Shown here one piece after another: positions 60,455 to 64,000 of a stretch of DNA of 64,000 nt. The stretch covers positions 62,001 to 126,000 of the forward strand of contig JANXOF010000081.1 of assembly GCA_025353725.1 (NCBI GenBank). The letters are read 5' to 3'. This DNA is from Polyangiaceae bacterium. GTDB taxonomy: Bacteria > Myxococcota_A > Polyangia > Polyangiales > Polyangiaceae. The first letter of the stretch is position 1. Each line of letters opens with the position of its first letter. The notes beneath the pieces were generated by a model. It saw only the letters and a program-made list of their open reading frames with translations, made no database searches and was not told where the DNA came from. The position numbers were made by a program, and so were the translations under genes.

Positions 60455-61330
60455 ATGCGTCCTGACGAAGCCTCCGTCGCTCGGCGCCTCGAAGATCTTT
60501 CAGTCGCGGAAATCGTCTCGGCTGTAGGCACCTCGAGCGCGCCAGCTTCCGTTCGTCGCGCGATGGCGCTTGCCGCGCGCCTACCAAGTCGCCGCTTAGG
60601 CAAGATGCTCGCGCGCTTCGATTCACGTATTCCGTTGCTCGGCCTCGGGGCCGCCGCCCGGGAGATGTTGCACGCGTGTGGCGCGACGGTCGACGTCTCG
60701 GGGCCAGTCCCCTCGAAGGGCGGCGTGCTTGTCGTGACCAATCACCCTGGCGCGTACGATGCGCTGGCCATGATGGCGGCTCTCGGGCGAGATGACGTCG
60801 CGCTCGTCGCGGCCGACCGCGAGTTTCTACGCGCAATGCCTCGATTGTCGGACCACCTCGTCTTCGTCGCAGAAGCGCGCGCCGGAGCCAGTCCATTGGC
60901 GCGTGCGGGAGGTCTCCGCAAGGCATTGACGTGGCTTGATGCGGGTCATGCGCTCGTTCAGTTTGGCGCGGGTTCGATCGAACCGGACCCCCGTTTCGCG
61001 CAGCCTGGCGAGGACGTGCTCGGCGCTTGGTCGGACGGAAGCAGCTTGCTTGCGATGCGCGCCCTTGCAAGCTCCGCGTCAATCGTACCCGCCCTCGTGT
61101 CGGGGGTGCATTCACGACGCGCAAAGCGCCTCTTGCTCGTACGCTGGGCCGAGCGGAGAGGGATAACGACGCTTAGCCCGCTTCTCCAAGCCACCCTTCC
61201 AGGATTTCACGACGTTGGCGTGCACGTGCGCTTCGGCGCTCGTGCTGACGGTGAAAAGCTCGCTCAGCTGAAAGGCCATTCCGCACGAACGGCAGCTCTC
61301 CGTTCGTTGGTCGCCATGCTCGCCTCGTAA
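60455..61330 (+). CDS. PlsC-like acyltransferase
   Basis: A 291-residue protein of the lysophospholipid acyltransferase superfamily. The catalytic NHxxxxD-type box is LVVTNHPGAYDALAMMA, followed by a later block LVQFGAGSIEPDPRF that stands where a FPEG-like motif is expected, and IVPALVSGVH, the usual IVPV-type strand. The first 50 residues form an amphipathic N-terminal region. It would acylate glycerol-3-phosphate derivatives, ornithine lipids or similar at the membrane. ATG 60455 was preferred to 60365. It is convergent with the lipoprotein gene, stops four bases apart. Confidence 0.75.
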   Translation: MRPDEASVARRLEDLSVAEIVSAVGTSSAPASVRRAMALAARLPSRRLGKMLARFDSRIPLLGLGAAAREMLHACGATVDVSGPVPSKGGVLVVTNHPGAYDALAMMAALGRDDVALVAADREFLRAMPRLSDHLVFVAEARAGASPLARAGGLRKALTWLDAGHALVQFGAGSIEPDPRFAQPGEDVLGAWSDGSSLLAMRALASSASIVPALVSGVHSRRAKRLLLVRWAERRGITTLSPLLQATLPGFHDVGVHVRFGARADGEKLAQLKGHSARTAALRSLVAMLAS

Positions 61331-61333
61331 GGC

Positions 61334-62269
61334 TTACAGGCAGCCGACAAGTGCGTCGTAAAACGACGTGTTCTGCCCGGGAAGCTGAGCCTGCAACGGG
61401 TCGTCGACCGCGAGCGCAAGGGTCAACTCCGCCGCGCTCGCGTCGATGGCGATAGGGCAGGTCATAAGCTTCGTTCCGGCCGTAAGGTGTCCCCGAGAAT
61501 CGACGGCCGTATCGGCCGCGGCAAACGACCAGGTGCACTTCGCCACGCGGTCAGTCGTCTGCTCGACTGCGCACGATAGCCCGAGGCCCGCGATGTCGGA
61601 ATAGTCGCCTTCGCAAAACGAGTCGCCACAGACGTCTTCAAAGCGCTCGTTGAGTCGACGTTTTGTTACCGTCCAATGGGCCCCCCCCGCGCGTCGACGG
61701 TCGCCGAGATCCGTGAAGGTTCCCAGAGTCTCGTCGGGGGCCGGATTCGGAGTCGCGCCGCGCACGCAGCTCGACAGAGCGTCTTCGAACGATCGCGATG
61801 TCCCCGGGAGCGGCGTCCGGAATGCGTTTTCTCCCGCGGCTTCGAGTACGTCGAGCATGACCTTCGCGAATCCGGTCACGGGGACGTGGCAGGTCCATAC
61901 GCGGGTATCGTTCGTCATCGTTCCGTCGGCCGCGTCTACGTACTCGAGGCTTGCGCCGAGTACCCAGACGCAGTCCTTCATTTTATGCGCCAAACGAGTT
62001 GACGAACACGCGAGTCGCACAGAGGCCAATCTCCCATAGGCGCCGTTGCACAACGCTCCGTCGCACGTGCGCTCAAACCCCTCACGGAGCGACGCGCTCA
62101 CGGCGAACCATCGGTCGAGATCTTTCCCCTCCAGCGTCTCGGCAACGTCTGCATAGGTCGCGCGGAGGAACGCCTCTTCCTCGCCGAGGTTCTCGGAGGG
62201 TGATGCGCCGCAAGCCCCTATAAGGGGCAAAGTAATCGCAAAGAGGACGTAGCGCAGTTCCTGCTTCAT
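61334..62269 (-). CDS. lipoprotein with two six-cysteine repeat domains
   Basis: A 311-residue lipoprotein (signal RYVLFAITLPLIGACG, Cys20 lipidated). Residues 53-169 and 199-310 are homologous repeats. Each has six cysteines with near-identical spacing: 69, 74, 88, 100, 127, 168 and 214, 219, 233, 245, 271, 310. Both share RxxFExxC, YxxxAxxxLxC, KxCxW and LPGxxxSFxDALxxC. The pattern implies three disulfides per domain in the periplasm or on the surface. I know no family with this pattern. ATG 62269 is preceded by AAGGGAG and starts the signal; the frame upstream is not used. The neighbours do not hint at a job. Confidence 0.75.
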   Translation of the reverse strand: MKQELRYVLFAITLPLIGACGASPSENLGEEEAFLRATYADVAETLEGKDLDRWFAVSASLREGFERTCDGALCNGAYGRLASVRLACSSTRLAHKMKDCVWVLGASLEYVDAADGTMTNDTRVWTCHVPVTGFAKVMLDVLEAAGENAFRTPLPGTSRSFEDALSSCVRGATPNPAPDETLGTFTDLGDRRRAGGAHWTVTKRRLNERFEDVCGDSFCEGDYSDIAGLGLSCAVEQTTDRVAKCTWSFAAADTAVDSRGHLTAGTKLMTCPIAIDASAAELTLALAVDDPLQAQLPGQNTSFYDALVGCL

Positions 62270-62435
62270 ATCTCCCTTTCTGCAACGCGTATGCCGCCGG
62301 CGCAAGTCCACTTTGTAGGCCGATAGTCCTCCGCGCTACACGTCCGGGCCAGTGTTTCGACTGTCCTGACTCATCCCGCCGACGACGCTCGGTTCGACGA
62401 CGCAAGGCCCTTTGGAGACGACTCGGGGCGAAGGC

Positions 62436-63542
62436 CTAAACGTCGAGCTCTTTGCGGAAGGCCGCGGCGCAACCTTGCCACGTCGGCATGTTGCAAGATG
62501 CAGCCTGGGCTGCCGCGCGCATCGCCGCGCGGAGCTCGGTGGTGGTGGCAAAGTCTTGCATGATGCACGCGAGCGAGGTTTCGTCGTCGGCAAAGAAGCA
62601 TGCGGCAGGGCATGGCGCGAGCGCCTCTTCTAATCCCTGAGCGCGCGCCGCTATCACGGGTACTCCAGCGTAAATCGCCTCCGTGGCTGCGATGCCGTAT
62701 CCCTCGAGCGACGAGGGCATGACAAGCACATCTGCGCTGTTCAGCGCCCGGGCGACGCCAGCTTCAGTGAGCTCTCCTTTCATTTCGATACAACGTTCGA
62801 GGCCGAGCGTTTTGACCACGCGTCGGACTTCGGCGACGTACGTGGGGTCGCAGGTCGTACTGCCGACAAGGAGGAGCGTGGCGCCGCCGTTCGCCTCGTA
62901 CGCAGCTCGAAACGCGCGCACGAGCGTCACGACGCGCTTTCGTGCGATGAGAGCTCCGATAAAAACGAAACGTACGCCGTTCGCGTGTTCGAGGCGTAAA
63001 GCCCTCGGTAGGCGGTCTGCCCCTGGCCAGACGACCGCTATGGGCTTTCGCGTTCCCTCGGCCAACAGTCGGTTTCGGGTCGTTAGACTCGTCGTAATAA
63101 GCTTACAGCTCGCCTCGACAGCGTAGCCCTCGACCGCGCGAAACAAGCGCCTCTGGAGGAGAGGCCGCTCGGTCTCCCACGCCGTCAAGTGGTGCACGAG
63201 CAACACGCGCTTTGGACTGCCCGTTTTAGTTCTGCGCCCCCGAAAGGCGACCGCCAACTCAGCGAAGCAAAGCTCATCGCCCACCACCACGTCCGGCGCC
63301 AAAGCCGCGATTCGTCGGGCTAGGTCGAGCCCTCGCTTGACGACCCCGAAGGCCTGTCCCAAACGCGGCCATGGGATGCCGAAGCCCGCCGTTACGGATC
63401 GCGTTTCGTTGGCGAGCTCGAGTGCATGTACGTCGTCGCCTCCGCGGCGCAACCCCGCGACCACCTCGGCATCGTAAATGGTCCCGCCCGTCCGCCGCTC
63501 GAGGCTTCCGTACAAGACCCATGCAATACGCAACGATCTCAT
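62436..63542 (-). CDS. GT4 glycosyltransferase
   Basis: A 368-residue GT-B fold glycosyltransferase of the GT4 family. The C-terminal nucleotide-sugar domain is clear: VRFVFIGALIARKRVVTLVR, ADVLVMPSSLEGYGIAATEA and IYAGVPVIAARAQGLEEAL, with the EX7E pair (Glu in SLEGYG and in ATEAIY). The N-terminal half begins RIAWVLYGSLERRTGGTIYD, the glycine-rich acceptor loop. It follows the QueD/PTPS-like gene by 60 bases on the same strand. Clusters pairing such a GT4 with a PTPS-like protein are known in actinobacteria and some other bacteria, but the product is not established. Function inferred only as sugar transfer. Confidence 0.88.
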   Translation of the reverse strand: MRSLRIAWVLYGSLERRTGGTIYDAEVVAGLRRGGDDVHALELANETRSVTAGFGIPWPRLGQAFGVVKRGLDLARRIAALAPDVVVGDELCFAELAVAFRGRRTKTGSPKRVLLVHHLTAWETERPLLQRRLFRAVEGYAVEASCKLITTSLTTRNRLLAEGTRKPIAVVWPGADRLPRALRLEHANGVRFVFIGALIARKRVVTLVRAFRAAYEANGGATLLLVGSTTCDPTYVAEVRRVVKTLGLERCIEMKGELTEAGVARALNSADVLVMPSSLEGYGIAATEAIYAGVPVIAARAQGLEEALAPCPAACFFADDETSLACIMQDFATTTELRAAMRAAAQAASCNMPTWQGCAAAFRKELDV

Positions 63543-63602
63543 AGCCGCTTCACCAGTCGGGAACCGATGGAAGTCGTGCGTCGGTCGCGGTTTCGGTCGC
63601 GG

Positions 63603-64000
63603 TTAGAGAGGGCGCTCGTGAGAGGCCCAAGCGACGGGCGACTCGCGCAGCAGAACGCGCAGCGTAGCGCCGCGCGCCGCCTTCGCGTCGAGAGGCAGTG
63701 CTGCAAACGCCTTCGCGAGCTCGTCGGCGACGTACTCCGCGACGCGCTCGGTGGTAGAGGTTCGGCCTGGAAAAGAAGCATGTTCGTCGAGGTTCGTGTA
63801 GTCCATGGCCGCGAGTACCTCGCGTAGGATCGAACGCATCGCGCCGATGTCCATGACGACGTGATGCGAGTTGAGCAACGGAGCGCGCACCTCCGCTTCA
63901 ATCGCATACGTCGCCCCGTGCAAGCGCTGCGCGGGTCCGAAGGTTGGGTCCGCGAAGCTGTGCGCGATCATCACGTGGTCCGAAACGCCTACCGAAAACA
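63603..64000 (-). CDS. 6-pyruvoyl-tetrahydropterin synthase/QueD-like protein, 5' end cut by window edge
   Basis: The frame is open to the window edge, and reads FSVGVSDHVMIAHSFADPTF, then GPAQRLHGATYAIEAEVR, VVMDIGAMRSILREVLAAMD, YTNLDEHASFPGRTSTTERV. This matches the T-fold PTPS/QueD family: AHSF gives one zinc histidine and RLHGATY the next, but the second His of the usual HGH is Ala (HGA). A subfamily with HGAT is known from bacterial clusters with glycosyltransferases, so it may have another activity than QueD. The conserved STTE replaces the usual PTxE. Only the first few residues are missing. It is the upstream partner of the GT4 gene. Confidence 0.82.
   Translation of the reverse strand, partial: FSVGVSDHVMIAHSFADPTFGPAQRLHGATYAIEAEVRAPLLNSHHVVMDIGAMRSILREVLAAMDYTNLDEHASFPGRTSTTERVAEYVADELAKAFAALPLDAKAARGATLRVLLRESPVAWASHERPL

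Overview
The window looks like a chromosomal segment of a GC-rich Gram-negative bacterium, most likely a myxobacterium-like deltaproteobacterium (Myxococcota). This is inferred from the many lipoproteins, the remnants of a DUF1592/DUF1552 gene pair, DUF4398/OmpA envelope proteins, an HTTM protein, a metalloprotease lipoprotein and very dense genes with 4-base start/stop overlaps. No phage, insertion sequence or CRISPR array was seen. There is one tRNA gene (Lys, CTT anticodon).

Region 1 (1-16553) is a surface-polysaccharide locus. It opens inside rfbB, followed by rfbA (dTDP-glucose to dTDP-4-keto-6-deoxyglucose). It continues on the plus strand with a tightly coupled run: PhyH-type dioxygenase, methyltransferase, GNAT acetyltransferase, WbqC-like protein, WecE-type sugar aminotransferase, methyltransferase, then a large membrane protein. 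The set fits synthesis and decoration of a dTDP-4-amino-4,6-dideoxygalactose type sugar. Two minus-strand operons carry DPM1-like GT2 transferases paired with large membrane (GT-C-like) proteins, plus galE and a methyltransferase.

Region 2 (16647-33302) is mostly metabolism. It holds tRNA-Lys, a methyltransferase, a Uma2-type nuclease, the phosphoketolase/acetate kinase pair (xfp-ackA), a small release-factor-like protein, a metalloprotease lipoprotein, fadI-fadJ for fatty acid beta-oxidation, a PIN/RHH toxin-antitoxin pair, purB, an acetyltransferase, a lipoprotein and a small membrane protein.

Region 3 (33382-43596) holds another GT2, phoB-phoR-phoU without a pst transporter, a BrkB/YihY membrane protein, CsbD, an envelope cluster ending in an OmpA-type lipoprotein, argH, and a secreted transglutaminase-elicitor-like lipoprotein of visibly lower GC.

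Region 4 (43665-54917) contains an O-acylation neighbourhood: an MBOAT acyltransferase, small membrane proteins, a predicted alpha-barrel membrane-anchored protein and two convergent SGNH/GDSL esterase-like proteins, one membrane-anchored and one a lipoprotein. An HTTM membrane protein and glutamine-dependent nadE follow.

Region 5 (55164-64000) has a clear gene-decay scar (DUF1592 head joined to DUF1552 tail), a lytic transglycosylase, lipoproteins, a CPBP protease with gltX, a PlsC-like acyltransferase, a lipoprotein made of two copies of a six-cysteine domain, a GT4 glycosyltransferase and the start-truncated gene of a QueD/PTPS-like protein.

The points most worth a second look are the sugar-decoration cassette, the MBOAT/two-SGNH neighbourhood, a FadJ whose hydratase domain has lost active-site residues, the DUF1592/DUF1552 deletion scar, and the duplicated six-cysteine lipoprotein. 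All functional names come from motif recognition by eye; no database search was possible.
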